DNA of 64,000 nucleotides from Ignavibacteria bacterium (GTDB taxonomy: Bacteria > Bacteroidota > Ignavibacteria > OLB7). The first letter of the stretch is position 1. Each line of letters opens with the position of its first letter. Under the pieces are notes generated by a model. It was not told the origin of the DNA, did not search any database, and saw only the letters and a program-made list of their open reading frames with translations. Position numbers and translations under genes: made by a program. The stretch lies in assembly GCA_020635205.1 (NCBI GenBank), contig JACKAE010000005.1:405984-469983 (forward strand), in the 5' to 3' direction. Below, in pieces: positions 1 through 8,750 of the stretch.

Positions 1-1504
1 AGTAGACTTCGCCAATCATCAGAAGAATATCTACTTGAAGGTCAGGTCGATCCTTCAACTCTCCTTCAACCCGTTGTAAACCTTGTTCCAGAACTTCCAA
101 TGCAGTCAGTTCTCTCCCTTTTGAGCGACTCGGATCGTTCGAGGAGAATAGGCTCTTCAGAAATCGAGTTATCTGCTCCGCCTTATCCCGTTCTCTTCCT
201 ATCTGCTCTGCTTGTTCAGCAATGCGGTTTCGCTGTCCACGCATTGCAACGCCAAATCCAGCAACTGACGTGAAGATTGTCCCTAACGCTGTTACCCCAA
301 ACTTGTGGCGGCTGATAAACTTTCCAACGAGATATGAAAGGCTGTCTGGACGAGCGCGGAGGGGAAGCCCCTGAACGTACCGGTCAATGTCATCAACGAG
401 CTGTTCTACCGACTGGTATCGGCGCCTCGCCTCTTTCTGCATTGCTGCCGCTACGATTATCTTCAGTTCGCCTCGGAGTTCCTTGGCAAGGCGCGCGGGT
501 GTAGTTTTTCTATTGCGAGCAATCTCTTCAACTGTTGTCTTTTCGTTGCCATGCTGGGCAGCAAGGTCGGGAGGAAGTGGGTGAGCATGGTCGAGGCGTG
601 CTCTAATCTCCGCAGTGGAAAGTCCGCGCAGGCGGTATGGACGCGATCCACTCAACAGTTCGTATAGGAGAACGCCGAGCGAGTAGACATCTGTTGAGGT
701 TGTTACCGACTCCCCTCGAATCTGTTCCGGAGAGGCGTAGTCTGGGGTTAGCAGGTAACCGTTAGTCTGCGTCACATCTTCCTCAGTTGAGTCAGGGGAG
801 AGAAGTTTTGCGATGCCGAAGTCGAGTAACTTCACCTCTCCTTCGTTGGAGACCAAGATGTTGGTCATTTTCAAATCGCGGTGGACAATCAGATTGCTGT
901 GGGCGTAGACAACTGCCGAGCAGACGATGCGAAAGAGGGAGAGCCGTTTGCTGAGGGGGAGCTGGTGGAGATCACAATATCGGTTGAGTGGAATTCCCCC
1001 TTGAACATACTCCATTGCCAACCATGGGCGACCATCTAAGGCTATCCCTCCGTCGACCAATCGGGCGATGTTTGGATGTTGAAGGGAAGCTAAAATTTGC
1101 CTCTCGGCTCGGAAGCGACGGATAATTTCTTCGCTATCCATCCCTCGCTTCACAATCTTGATTGCAACTTGCTGGTTGAACTCGTTGTCGGCACGCTCAG
1201 CAAGCCAGACCGATCCCATTCCGCCACGCCCAATTTTTCTCGTAATTGTGTAAGCGCCAACCCGCTCTCCAACAATGTTCTCTTCCTCTTCTTGGTATTC
1301 TTTACCGGTAAGTCGAGCTGCGGGAGTTTCGAGGAACTCCGGGTCTTCGTCGTAGCTCTGGAGTAACGACCGCACCTCGTTCAGGACGCGAGAGTCTGTT
1401 TCTGGAGACTTTTCAAGAAACGAGAGTCGTCTCTCGAACGGTTGTTCCAGAGCAGCGTTGAAGAGTTCCTCAATTCTATTCCAGTCTACACGGGTCGTAC
1501 CCAT
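1..1504 (-). CDS. Ser/Thr protein kinase with membrane anchor (C-terminus off window)
   Basis: Transmembrane Hanks-type protein kinase; 501 codons are visible and the frame is open to base 1, so the C-terminal part is missing. The ATG at 1504 follows a non-coding stretch. Residues 92-97 form the glycine-rich loop (GRGGMG), Lys116 lies in VAIKI, HRDLKMTN starts at 208 and DFG is at 228-230, so all catalytic elements are present. A short acidic N-terminal region precedes the kinase domain. Around residues 398-420 there is one transmembrane segment, followed by a charged helical, probably coiled-coil, stretch. In this family the remainder is usually TPR repeats outside the cytoplasm, and the last visible residues would fit that. 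Substrate unknown. The neighbouring glycosyltransferase lies upstream in the same orientation with a gap of about 200 bp, so co-transcription is uncertain. Confidence 0.93.
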   Translation of the reverse strand, partial: MGTTRVDWNRIEELFNAALEQPFERRLSFLEKSPETDSRVLNEVRSLLQSYDEDPEFLETPAARLTGKEYQEEEENIVGERVGAYTITRKIGRGGMGSVWLAERADNEFNQQVAIKIVKRGMDSEEIIRRFRAERQILASLQHPNIARLVDGGIALDGRPWLAMEYVQGGIPLNRYCDLHQLPLSKRLSLFRIVCSAVVYAHSNLIVHRDLKMTNILVSNEGEVKLLDFGIAKLLSPDSTEEDVTQTNGYLLTPDYASPEQIRGESVTTSTDVYSLGVLLYELLSGSRPYRLRGLSTAEIRARLDHAHPLPPDLAAQHGNEKTTVEEIARNRKTTPARLAKELRGELKIIVAAAMQKEARRRYQSVEQLVDDIDRYVQGLPLRARPDSLSYLVGKFISRHKFGVTALGTIFTSVAGFGVAMRGQRNRIAEQAEQIGRERDKAEQITRFLKSLFSSNDPSRSKGRELTALEVLEQGLQRVEGELKDRPDLQVDILLMIGEVY

Positions 1505-1711
1505 TTGTCTCTGCTCCTGTCTCCCTCGTACCATTACCAACCAAATATGCTTGCTCGATGAAATAGCACACGGATTCAACAGACATTCCAGTGAGATTTA
1601 ACGCTCCCTGTTTACTCTCGAGCACTTATGAAATAACGCAACGTTCTCGTTACAAAAGGAACAATAGGTGGAAGCAGAGTAAGGGAATAGAGGTGGACTC
1701 TACTAGTAAAG

Positions 1712-2833
1712 CTACGTTGCGCTGCTACTTTTGAGGGCGGTTTTCTGCAAGAGTTGCAGAGTGATCTCGGCTGTCTTCTCCCAGGTAAGTGACTGGGCAA
1801 ACTCTATAGCGTTTGCTCGATACTCCTCTCGAAGTTCATTTTCCCGTAAGATACGGAGCAGACATTTGGTTAGTTCGTCGATGTTCCCGTAGGGGTAGAG
1901 TTCTCCTGTCTCTCCGTGAACTACCGAGTCGCGCAAGCCGGGACTGTCGGCGGCAACTGCCGGAGTTCCACAGGCATTTGCCTCCACGTTCACGATCCCC
2001 CACCCCTCCTTCATCGAAGGGTTGACGACAACCCAAAGTTGTTGAAGCAGCCTGAGCTTTTCTTCTTCGCTAACGAAGCCAGTGAAGTGGGTGGCATCTC
2101 GCACTCCAAGTTCTCCTGCAATCCTGTCAAGTTCTGGCTGAAAGTCTCCACGACCGATAATGGTTAAGGTTGCTTCCGGTATCTCCTGCCGGATTCGTGC
2201 GAAGGCCTGCAACACGTGGTCGACACTCTTATACTTCTTCAACCTGCCGAAGTATCCAATGCTCGGCTCTTTGCTTTTCGGAACTCCGGTCGGTTTCAGT
2301 CGATCGTGGTCGATTGCGTTCAGAGCTAAGGTGAAGTTCTCTTTCCGAAAACCTCGCGCAATAAACTCTTGTAGAGTTGACTCCGATACAACTAAGAAGG
2401 GAGTCTTCTTATAGATGAAATCAACAAGTTTCTCGGAGAACCAAACGTAGGCTCCGGGCAAGAACCAGGTTTCTCGAAAAATAGATGTACCAAAAAAGTG
2501 GTGGCTGATCGCCACTAACGGTTTGCGAACGTAAAGGGGAGTGTAGAAAGGAATCTTGTTCAGGTCATCAACCACAACATCGTAATCCTCGTGCCGGAAT
2601 CGACGCAAGTAGAGCCAAGGAACGATGAAGTTGAACGTGCTGCGTGAGCCATGCCGGATAATGCGAATGCCATCAACAACCTCTTCACCTTTACTCCCCT
2701 CGAAACGTGAGCAGAAGAGAGTTACCTCATGTCCCCACTCTGCAATTTTGCGAAAGGTTTCGTAGAGGTGAATCTCTGCCCCTCCTGATAGTGGGTTAAG
2801 CCAGTCCTGCCAGTTGATGACGAGAATTTTCAT
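1712..2833 (-). CDS. glycosyltransferase, GT4 family
   Basis: 373-aa GT-B fold glycosyltransferase, probably transferring a sugar from a nucleotide-sugar donor to a cell-surface glycan acceptor. The N-terminus has the acceptor-domain signature with a GGAEIH loop near residue 18. The C-terminal donor domain contains IGYFGRLKKYK and IIGRGDFQPEL, and an E-X7-E element (EGWGIVNVE) typical of GT4 retaining enzymes. Length is normal. No signal peptide or membrane segment; such enzymes act at the cytoplasmic face. Acceptor and sugar cannot be deduced. It stands between the kinase gene and a response-regulator gene, all on the minus strand, with no other polysaccharide genes nearby, so it may be an isolated glycosylation gene. 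Confidence 0.9.
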   Translation of the reverse strand: MKILVINWQDWLNPLSGGAEIHLYETFRKIAEWGHEVTLFCSRFEGSKGEEVVDGIRIIRHGSRSTFNFIVPWLYLRRFRHEDYDVVVDDLNKIPFYTPLYVRKPLVAISHHFFGTSIFRETWFLPGAYVWFSEKLVDFIYKKTPFLVVSESTLQEFIARGFRKENFTLALNAIDHDRLKPTGVPKSKEPSIGYFGRLKKYKSVDHVLQAFARIRQEIPEATLTIIGRGDFQPELDRIAGELGVRDATHFTGFVSEEEKLRLLQQLWVVVNPSMKEGWGIVNVEANACGTPAVAADSPGLRDSVVHGETGELYPYGNIDELTKCLLRILRENELREEYRANAIEFAQSLTWEKTAEITLQLLQKTALKSSSAT

Positions 2834-2842
2834 GCAAACATT

Positions 2843-2920
2843 ACGATTTGGGATTGGGGATTTCGGAATGGGGATTGGAGAAAAGACAAATCCACAATCA
2901 AAAATCCGAAATCGCTCCCC
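2843..2920. repeat. GGGATTGG-type degenerate intergenic repeat
   Basis: Short stretch of imperfect GGGATTGGGGATTT-like units followed by partial complements (AATCCACAATC, AATCCGAAATC). It fills the gap between the glycosyltransferase start and the stop of the response-regulator gene. The same wording recurs at 13544-13600 and as long heptamer arrays at 27400-27790. Confidence 0.6.
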
Positions 2921-2923
2921 CTT

Positions 2924-4312
2924 TTACAGCTTCGGCTTTTTGATCCCGAGATTCTTCATCTGTTTGGAGAGTGTCGATCGATCAATATCAAGCTCGGCTG
3001 CTGCTCGGGTGATGTTCCACCCATTACGTTCAAGCACCTTCGTCAGTTCATTCTTCTTTGTCTGGCGTGCCATCTCCTCAACGTCGGCATAGTCCCGTGC
3101 ACTGTTGCCGTTGCTCGCAGTGCTAACGTGACCGGAACGCTCCATAACGCGCGCCACATCATCATGCTCAATCGTCTCACCCGGCGTCAGAATAACGGCG
3201 GCCTCGATTGTTCGCCTCAGTTCTCGAATATTTCCCGGCCACGAATGTTCTTCCAAGAAACTTACACCAGAATCACTCAACCGTTTTGGTTCCATCTGAT
3301 TTCGTTCCAAGAACTCTTTTAGGAAGTGTGTAGCCAAAGGTTGAATATCTTCTTTGCGCTCGCGAAGAGGAGGAAGGTGGATTTCAATCCCGCGCAATCT
3401 ATAGAAAAGGTCTTCGCGGAACTTCCGCTCGCCAACAGCTTCCAGCAGATCCCGGTTTGTTGCGGAGAGAATCCGAACGTCAACCTCTTCAGATTTTACG
3501 GAGCCGAGCTTGCGGACAGAACCGGTATCGAGGACGCGCAGGAACTTTGCTTGCAGTTCAATTGGGAACTCACCAATCTCATCCAGAAAGAGCGTTCCTT
3601 TGTGTGCTTCTTGCACCATTCCTTGCTTGTTATCGGTTGCGCCAGTGAATGCCCCCTTCGTGTGGCCGAAGAGCTCACTCTCGAACATACTTGCTGGTAT
3701 GTTCGGCACGTCGAGTGCGACAAAGTTCTTTTCGGTGCGAGGACTCATCTCGTGGATAGCTCGGGCAAGCAAATCTTTTCCAACGCCGGTCTCGCCGGTG
3801 ATTAACACGGAGATAACTGACCGTGCACAGTTGGCAGCGTCGGCGAGTACTCGTTTCAGCGTTGCGCTTCTGCCAATAATCCCGTGTTCCTCGAACTCCA
3901 TTGCGTCGATGTCAACCGAACCGTAAGATTGGCGCTCCTCAAGTGCCGTCTTTACCGCAGCTAACAATTCCGTTCCCCCAGCACTCTTCGATATATAATT
4001 TTTCGCGCCAGCTTTCATTGCTCGCACTACAAGATCAATGGCATCTTCGCCGGTAAGCATGATAACCGGTAAGGTGGGGTGGCGCTCAGATATTTTTCCC
4101 AATGTTTCGATCCCATCCATGCCCGGCATACGAATATCCAACAGGGCTAAGTCAATATCGAAACCATTGCCGGAAAGAATCTCCAATGCTTTCTCTCCAC
4201 TATTTGCCGAAACTACGTCGTGTCCAGCACGTCCCAGAAGTTCGGAGACGGCGTCGAGATAGGTTTTGTCGTCGTCGGTCAGCAATATGGTGCTGCCGTT
4301 CTGTCTACTCAT
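2924..4312 (-). CDS. sigma-54-dependent response regulator (NtrC family)
   Basis: 462-aa three-domain transcriptional activator. Residues 1-125 are a receiver domain with the acidic cluster DDD at 13-15 and the phospho-acceptor Asp59 in LLDIRMPGMDG. The central AAA+ domain has Walker A GETGVGKD, the sigma-54-contact loop GAFTGA, Walker B LFLDEIGE and the arginine-rich sensor II region (SWPGNIRELRR). The C-terminus is a Fis-type helix-turn-helix (ITRAAAELDIDRSTLSKQM). It should activate RNA polymerase with RpoN after phosphorylation by a partner histidine kinase; none is encoded next to it, so the partner is elsewhere. Divergent from the Smr gene. Targets are unknown; I did not find a convincing -24/-12 promoter by eye. 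Confidence 0.95.
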   Translation of the reverse strand: MSRQNGSTILLTDDDKTYLDAVSELLGRAGHDVVSANSGEKALEILSGNGFDIDLALLDIRMPGMDGIETLGKISERHPTLPVIMLTGEDAIDLVVRAMKAGAKNYISKSAGGTELLAAVKTALEERQSYGSVDIDAMEFEEHGIIGRSATLKRVLADAANCARSVISVLITGETGVGKDLLARAIHEMSPRTEKNFVALDVPNIPASMFESELFGHTKGAFTGATDNKQGMVQEAHKGTLFLDEIGEFPIELQAKFLRVLDTGSVRKLGSVKSEEVDVRILSATNRDLLEAVGERKFREDLFYRLRGIEIHLPPLRERKEDIQPLATHFLKEFLERNQMEPKRLSDSGVSFLEEHSWPGNIRELRRTIEAAVILTPGETIEHDDVARVMERSGHVSTASNGNSARDYADVEEMARQTKKNELTKVLERNGWNITRAAAELDIDRSTLSKQMKNLGIKKPKL

Positions 4313-4335
4313 AGTCCTTTAGGTCTAACGCGGTT

Positions 4336-4470
4336 ATGGATAACGTGAACACAGCCACCGAAAGGCAGCTTGGCGTGGAGGTTGACAAAGTACAAACCTT
4401 GAACGGAATCACCTACCCTCCTTCCTATGAAATTGAAACGAAGCGAGTATCTTTGGCGGAACGGGGATAA
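4336..4470 (+). CDS. possible 44-aa small protein
   Basis: An ATG-initiated frame of 44 codons ending in TAA fills the divergent gap between the response-regulator start and the Smr gene. The product would be hydrophilic, with no membrane segment or motif I recognise; the N-terminus reads MDNVNTATERQLG. It lies on the same strand as the Smr gene, 24 bp upstream, and could be the first gene of that unit. No clear ribosome binding site is visible. Alternatively it is chance open frame in leader DNA; conservation of the frame in relatives would decide. Confidence 0.25.
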   Translation: MDNVNTATERQLGVEVDKVQTLNGITYPPSYEIETKRVSLAERG

Positions 4471-4494
4471 TTGAAGATTAGTTAGTGACGAAGT

Positions 4495-4767
4495 ATGAAA
4501 CTCAAACTCGATTTGCACGATTTCTACAACAAAGGGGATAAAATTGAAGAGGCTCTGAACAATATTATTCGCGAGGCAGTAGATAGAAAAGCTCCGCTCG
4601 TAGAAATCATTCCGGGAAAAGGTTCGGGGCAGTTGAAAAAACGGGTGCTCCGCTTTCTCGATCGGAAAGATATAAAAGCACTCTATCACCGCGTTGAAAA
4701 GGATAGTAAGAACTTCGGACGTCTCTTCGTCCACTTTAGGTGGAAAGAGGCTGGAAGAAAGAAGTGA
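4495..4767 (+). CDS. Smr domain protein
   Basis: 90-aa stand-alone Smr (small MutS-related) domain, the fold found at the C-terminus of MutS2 and in small proteins that nick or bind nucleic acids. It shows the N-terminal LDLH motif and the conserved core EIIPGKGSGQLKKRV, both diagnostic. The length matches one domain with nothing added. In other bacteria Smr proteins act in recombination control or in ribosome-collision/mRNA cleavage pathways; which applies here cannot be told. A clear hairpin terminator follows 45 bp downstream. Confidence 0.87.
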   Translation: MKLKLDLHDFYNKGDKIEEALNNIIREAVDRKAPLVEIIPGKGSGQLKKRVLRFLDRKDIKALYHRVEKDSKNFGRLFVHFRWKEAGRKK

Positions 4768-4811
4768 ACTGTAGCACTAACAGCACGAGCGTCAGGGGCA
4801 GAATATCAACA

Positions 4812-4850
4812 AGGCCAGATCCGGTTTGCTGGATATGGCCTCTTTATTTT
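4812..4850 (+). terminator. Rho-independent terminator after Smr gene
   Basis: AGGCCAGATCC (4812-4822) pairs with GGATATGGCCT (4831-4841) with one central mismatch and an 8-nt loop, followed by TCTTTATTTT. The T tract ends only 7 bp before the truC ATG, so it may act as an attenuator in the truC leader as well as ending the Smr transcript. Confidence 0.75.
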
Positions 4851-4857
4851 GGGAAGA

Positions 4858-5559
4858 ATGCTAACACTCGAAATACTCTATCAGGATGACCGCTTGGTTG
4901 TGGTGAACAAGCCGAGTGGACTTCTGGTTCACCCCTCAGCCGAGGCGTCAGACCGGAAAACTTGTCTATCAATTCTACGCGATCAACTTGGACGCTATGT
5001 CTATCCGCTTCACCGGTTGGATCGGGGGACTTCCGGTATTTTGTTGATGGGCTTGGACTCGGAGACGGCACGTTTGATGCAGGGAGCTTTTATCCGAAGA
5101 GAAGTCAGCAAGACCTATTTAGCAATTGTTCGAGGTTGGCTTAATGAGGAGGGAGTTCTCGATCGGCCTCTGAGGAAAACAGGAGGGGAGAAGGAGACCG
5201 CCCTTACCCGTTACCGTACTCTCGCACATAGCAAACTTCCCTATCCAGTGGGGAACTATCCAGAAGCGCGATACTCTCTTGTTCGGGCCTTTCCAGTAAC
5301 TGGACGCCGTCACCAGATTCGGCGGCATCTTTCCAACGCCAGTTATCCAATTGTAGGAGATGCAGTTCACGGAGATGGTAAGCATAACCGCCTCTTCAGG
5401 CAGTTGTTCAGTTGCTATCATCTTCTGCTTCACGCCGAGGCTATTGAATTTATCCACCCATTTCAGAAAGAAAGCGTAGTGCTGACTACGCCTCCGCACA
5501 AAGATTTTGCAGAGATATGTGCGCGCATGGGTTGGAATGTAAACGCCGAGTTATCGTAG
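4858..5559 (+). CDS. truC: tRNA pseudouridine synthase C-like (RluA family)
   Basis: RluA-type pseudouridine synthase of about 233 aa. The catalytic motif HRLDRGTSGILL is intact, including the nucleophilic Asp. The downstream pattern (AIVRGWL, then PLRKTGGEKETALTRYR, then TGRRHQIRRHL and YPIVGDAVHGDG) resembles Escherichia coli TruC more than RluA, RluC or RluD, and there is no S4 domain, again as in TruC. TruC modifies U65 in tRNA. An upstream TTG at 4849 is possible but lies in the tail of a terminator, so I prefer the ATG at 4858. The specific target is inferred from sequence resemblance only. Confidence 0.85.
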   Translation: MLTLEILYQDDRLVVVNKPSGLLVHPSAEASDRKTCLSILRDQLGRYVYPLHRLDRGTSGILLMGLDSETARLMQGAFIRREVSKTYLAIVRGWLNEEGVLDRPLRKTGGEKETALTRYRTLAHSKLPYPVGNYPEARYSLVRAFPVTGRRHQIRRHLSNASYPIVGDAVHGDGKHNRLFRQLFSCYHLLLHAEAIEFIHPFQKESVVLTTPPHKDFAEICARMGWNVNAELS

Positions 5560-5616
5560 CCTATCGGTTTTTTGTACTTTTCCGCTCTTATTATATAGCG
5601 CAAGGCAGGATATTCT

Positions 5617-6087
5617 ATGGGGCAAATACTTAAACAGCGACTAAAGCAGAAGAAATTCAGAAGCCTTCGCCAAGAGGCTACGCTGAACCTTATCCTTGCT
5701 GCGAATCATCTTCGCAAAACAATCGACGATGTTTGTGTAGAATTTGGCATCACCAGCCAGCAGTACAACATCCTTCGCATTCTGCGGGGAGCCTATCCAG
5801 ATGGATATCGTTGTGCCGAGATTCGAGAGCGGATGTTAGATCACGCTCCCGACATTACTCGTCGCCTCGATACATTACAGGAGATGGGGCTGGTGAAGCG
5901 ACGCCGTTCGTCTGAAGATCGTCGTGCAGTTGTCTCAAGCATCACATCTCGGGGTCTTACTCTGCTCGACGAAATGGATCCCTACCTGCACGATCTCGAC
6001 AACAAAATCGCAGAACGGCTTTCTCTGAAAGAGTGCCGAGAACTCTCAATGCTTTGCGAGAAGTTGTATGGGATGGAGAGTGAATGA
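5617..6087 (+). CDS. MarR family transcriptional regulator
   Basis: 156-aa winged-helix regulator. The recognition region reads TSQQYNILRILRG followed by MLDHAPDITRRLDTLQEMGLVKR and a wing with RRSSEDRRAVVSSIT, the standard MarR arrangement of DNA-binding helix, DxR-containing wing and C-terminal dimerisation helix. A purine-rich AGGCAGGA lies 6 bp ahead of the ATG. Regulators of this family usually repress neighbouring genes and are relieved by small phenolic ligands or oxidants. No obvious efflux or catabolic partner is adjacent; downstream are only repeats and a convergent gene. Confidence 0.9.
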   Translation: MGQILKQRLKQKKFRSLRQEATLNLILAANHLRKTIDDVCVEFGITSQQYNILRILRGAYPDGYRCAEIRERMLDHAPDITRRLDTLQEMGLVKRRRSSEDRRAVVSSITSRGLTLLDEMDPYLHDLDNKIAERLSLKECRELSMLCEKLYGMESE

Positions 6088-6115
6088 GTGTGGGAGTGAG
6101 AGAGTTTGAGAGTGC
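6088..6115 (+). repeat. GAGAGT-rich stretch after a stop codon
   Basis: Degenerate purine-rich units of GAGTG/GAGAGTTTGAG type directly follow the MarR stop codon. Related stretches follow other stop codons (13451, 21657, 22822, and 8750 on the minus strand). Confidence 0.45.
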
Positions 6116-6239
6116 CCTGTCCGGCTTTGTCATGTTGAGGTTTCCCGAAGTATCTTTCAGGCATTGTAGAGCGAAACGATTTTTCTCTACAGCTCCAGCG
6201 AGACTCTTCACTCCGCTTTGTTGTGTTCAGAGTGACAGG
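6116..6239. repeat. palindrome-ended dispersed repeat, copy 1
   Basis: Element of about 124 bp that includes GTCATGTTGAGG near the left side, the core GCGAGACTCTTC, and CAGAGTGACAGG at the right end, so its ends are partial inverted complements (GTCA/TGAC). A second copy follows 141 bp further on, and a related 113-bp copy lies at 27521-27633. No coding sense. Layout is typical of small non-autonomous palindromic elements. Confidence 0.75.
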
Positions 6240-6256
6240 TTGGGTTGGTAGAGCGT

Positions 6257-6376
6257 CCTGTCCGGCTTTGTCATGTTGAGGTCTTCCGAAGTATCTCTCA
6301 GGCATTGTAGAGCAAAACGATTCTTCTCTACGGCTCCAGCGAGACTCTTCACTCCGCTGCGCCCAGTTCAGAGTGG
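6257..6376. repeat. palindrome-ended dispersed repeat, copy 2
   Basis: Second tandem copy, nearly identical to 6116-6239 over its whole length (shared CCTGTCCGGCTTTGTCATG start, GGCATTGTAGAGC and CCAGCGAGACTCTTCACTCC). Together with copy 1 it fills most of the gene-free stretch 6088-6458 between the MarR and radical SAM genes, which are convergent. Confidence 0.75.
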
Positions 6377-6458
6377 CGTACTTGAAAGGGAGATCATTCC
6401 TGACTTTACTGACGATCGACTAAGACAACCTCTGAGGGTCTTTTCTGGCAGGCGATCT

Positions 6459-7847
6459 TCAATTGAACTTTGTCATTCGCATTCCTATGCGAGCAACCAT
6501 TGCCTTCAAAGCAAGTTTTCCTTTCGTTCCGAAGTTGCCCCCTACTCCCCGCAGCCTGTGCAGTTCTACTTCGTTGTAAAGTCTCCGGAGCGCGTAGTGG
6601 TAGTAGCGGCGTGGATATGTGCGCTTGAAGTCGAGATCACGATCGGTTGAATGTTCCCAAGCAGGTTGCACGGTTAGCCGATCTTTCACTCTCTCGTAGA
6701 ATGGTGTGCCAGTGATTGGGTAGGCAGTCGTGATTGTGTAGTGATCTGGGTTCGATCTCTTCAGATGGTCGATTGTCGCGACAATATCTTCTTCGGTCTC
6801 CCCCGGATAGCCTACCATGATAAACGTCCCGGTTTGAAGTCCCCGACGTTTACTCAACTGAATCATCTCTCGCACTTGCTTCACCGTTACGCGGCGATCC
6901 ATCTCATCTAAGATGTTTTGCGAGCCACTCTCGGCTCCAATCCAGATGCGGTAGCAGCCAGAGCGAACCAACAGGTCCACCATCTCCTCGTTCATCCTGT
7001 CTGCTCGCGAAATGCACTCATAGGGAATTACTGCGTTGCGACTCGTCACTTCCTCGGCAAATCCTCGCAGCCACTTCGGACTGATAGTGAAGACATCATC
7101 CACGAACCAGAGTGTGTCTGGGGCATATCGTTCCTTGATTTCAAGCATCTCGTCGACAACCACCGAAGGTGAACGGCGTCGATAGCTGCTTCCGTAGACG
7201 GCACGACTGCACCAGCGGCAGGTGTAGGGGCATCCTCGCATTGTGTTGATCGAGATAGCGTTTGCGCCGTGCCGTTCTTTCCAGGCGGAGAGATAGTTCT
7301 CCAATTGGATGGCGTCGCGAGCGGGAGGGGGAAGGATGTCAATTGACTTCATCAGTTGCCGTGGAGGTGAACGAAACGTGTTCCCGCTGTGATCCCGGAA
7401 GGCAATTCCAGCTACATCAGTGAGCGAACGTTCTCGGCTCCAAGCACTGAGCAGCTCTGCCATCGTCTCCTCACCTTCACCTATCACTACCACATCCGCG
7501 CCATGGTCCAGAAATTGTTCTACATGGTAGGTTACTTCCGGCCCTCCTAAGACGATGCGTGTGTTGGTGAGGCCCGGTTCACCTTTAACGAACCGGATAA
7601 TATCCAGCACACGAAGTTTCGTCATCAGGTTTGTGTAGATGCCGAGAACGTCGGGAGTGGTTTTCTTGATCTGACGACAAAGCTCTTCAAATGTGGAGAA
7701 CGTTGTGTCGAAGACTTCGGGTGCGTATCCTTCGCGCCTGAGCCAGGCTGTAATACCCAAAATTCCGAGGGGGGGATAGGGCTTCATGATCTTCCGCTCT
7801 CTCTCATCCTCTCCTATAAAGTAACCGTGCGTTAGCAGAATCTTCAT
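6459..7847 (-). CDS. B12-binding-domain radical SAM protein
   Basis: 462-aa iron-sulfur enzyme. Residues 1-150 form a cobalamin-binding-like Rossmann domain (PPLGILGITAWLRREGY, then VLGGPEVTYH and ADVVVIGEGEE), followed by a radical SAM TIM barrel whose cluster cysteines are in CPYTCRWC. Further elements are FVDDVFTISP and IGAESGSQNILDEM. Such enzymes use SAM and often cobalamin for methylation or rearrangement of unactivated carbons in lipids or natural products; the substrate here is unknown. The DxHxxG histidine motif of base-off B12 binders is not seen, which is usual for this class. The start codon overlaps the stop of the upstream PPK2 gene by 4 bp, so translation is probably coupled. 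Confidence 0.9.
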   Translation of the reverse strand: MKILLTHGYFIGEDERERKIMKPYPPLGILGITAWLRREGYAPEVFDTTFSTFEELCRQIKKTTPDVLGIYTNLMTKLRVLDIIRFVKGEPGLTNTRIVLGGPEVTYHVEQFLDHGADVVVIGEGEETMAELLSAWSRERSLTDVAGIAFRDHSGNTFRSPPRQLMKSIDILPPPARDAIQLENYLSAWKERHGANAISINTMRGCPYTCRWCSRAVYGSSYRRRSPSVVVDEMLEIKERYAPDTLWFVDDVFTISPKWLRGFAEEVTSRNAVIPYECISRADRMNEEMVDLLVRSGCYRIWIGAESGSQNILDEMDRRVTVKQVREMIQLSKRRGLQTGTFIMVGYPGETEEDIVATIDHLKRSNPDHYTITTAYPITGTPFYERVKDRLTVQPAWEHSTDRDLDFKRTYPRRYYHYALRRLYNEVELHRLRGVGGNFGTKGKLALKAMVARIGMRMTKFN

Positions 7848-8668
7848 GCGTTTGAGAGCTGCTCCAATGTCACTTTGTGGTTGTCAATTGTTGGGAACTC
7901 CATCTTCAGACTTTCCAGTTGTTCCACTAAGATTCGTCCGATCATCCAGTTCCGATACCACTTTCTGTCAGCCGGGATTACGTGCCACGGTGCATAAGGG
8001 GTGTTCGTTGCTTCAATCATTTCCTCAAAGGCTTTCATGTAGCTATCCCAGTACTTCCGTTTCTCCAGATCATCTTGAGAAAATTTCCACTGCTTTTTCG
8101 GGTCTTCCAACCGTTCTCGCAGTCGCTCAAGTTGTTCTTCCTTTGAGATGTGGAGTAAGAACTTCACGACAACTATTCCATTCTCTGCTAACATTCGCTC
8201 GAAGTCGTTGATGTGGCGATACCGCTTCTCGAAAATATCTGGGTCGTTCAAGATCGATTCTGGAAGATGCTGGGCAGATAAAATTTCTGGATGGATTTTT
8301 GTGACGATTACTTCTTCGTAGTGCGAACGGTTGAAGATCGAGACGTTCCCTCGATGTGGAGTCCCCTGGTGAACGCGCCAGAGATAGTCGTGCTCGATCT
8401 CAAGTTCCGATGGTTTCTTGAACGAGTAGACTTGCAGACCATCTGGGTTGATCCCTTGTGCAAGGTGCTTTGTGGTTCCGTTCTTTCCACTGGCATCAAT
8501 CCCCTGCAAAATTACGAGAAGGGCGTGGCGATCCTCTGCATACATGCGGTAGCAGAGAGCATCCAGCCGTTTCAAGTCGGCCTTCGCCTCCTTTTCAATT
8601 GCATCACGGTCAATATCGTTGGGACCTCGCGGATCAATTTCAGATAGCTTCAAACCTGTCTTCTTCAT
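7844..8668 (-). CDS. polyphosphate kinase 2 family protein
   Basis: 274-aa PPK2-family phosphotransferase, which moves phosphate between polyphosphate and nucleotides. Walker A is in GIDASGKNGTTKH and the Walker B/lid region is FNRSHYEEV, followed by the arginine-rich lid (RLRERLEDPKKQWKFS) and DLEKRKYWDSYMKAFEEM. This is a single-domain PPK2 of usual length, resembling enzymes annotated as polyphosphate:AMP/ADP phosphotransferases; the exact nucleotide preference cannot be read from sequence. It overlaps the radical SAM gene by 4 bp and lies about 80 bp downstream of a methyltransferase gene in the same direction. Confidence 0.9.
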   Translation of the reverse strand: MKKTGLKLSEIDPRGPNDIDRDAIEKEAKADLKRLDALCYRMYAEDRHALLVILQGIDASGKNGTTKHLAQGINPDGLQVYSFKKPSELEIEHDYLWRVHQGTPHRGNVSIFNRSHYEEVIVTKIHPEILSAQHLPESILNDPDIFEKRYRHINDFERMLAENGIVVVKFLLHISKEEQLERLRERLEDPKKQWKFSQDDLEKRKYWDSYMKAFEEMIEATNTPYAPWHVIPADRKWYRNWMIGRILVEQLESLKMEFPTIDNHKVTLEQLSNA

Positions 8669-8750
8669 AGATCAATAGTTTTTAATTCCAAATGCTTGAA
8701 AGGGAAAAAAGGCATTAATCGACACGAAAACTTCCCACTCATACACTCCC

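Noticed and set aside
7046..7342. Minus-strand frame inside the radical SAM gene
   Set aside because: Shadow frame of a well-supported gene with radical SAM motifs.
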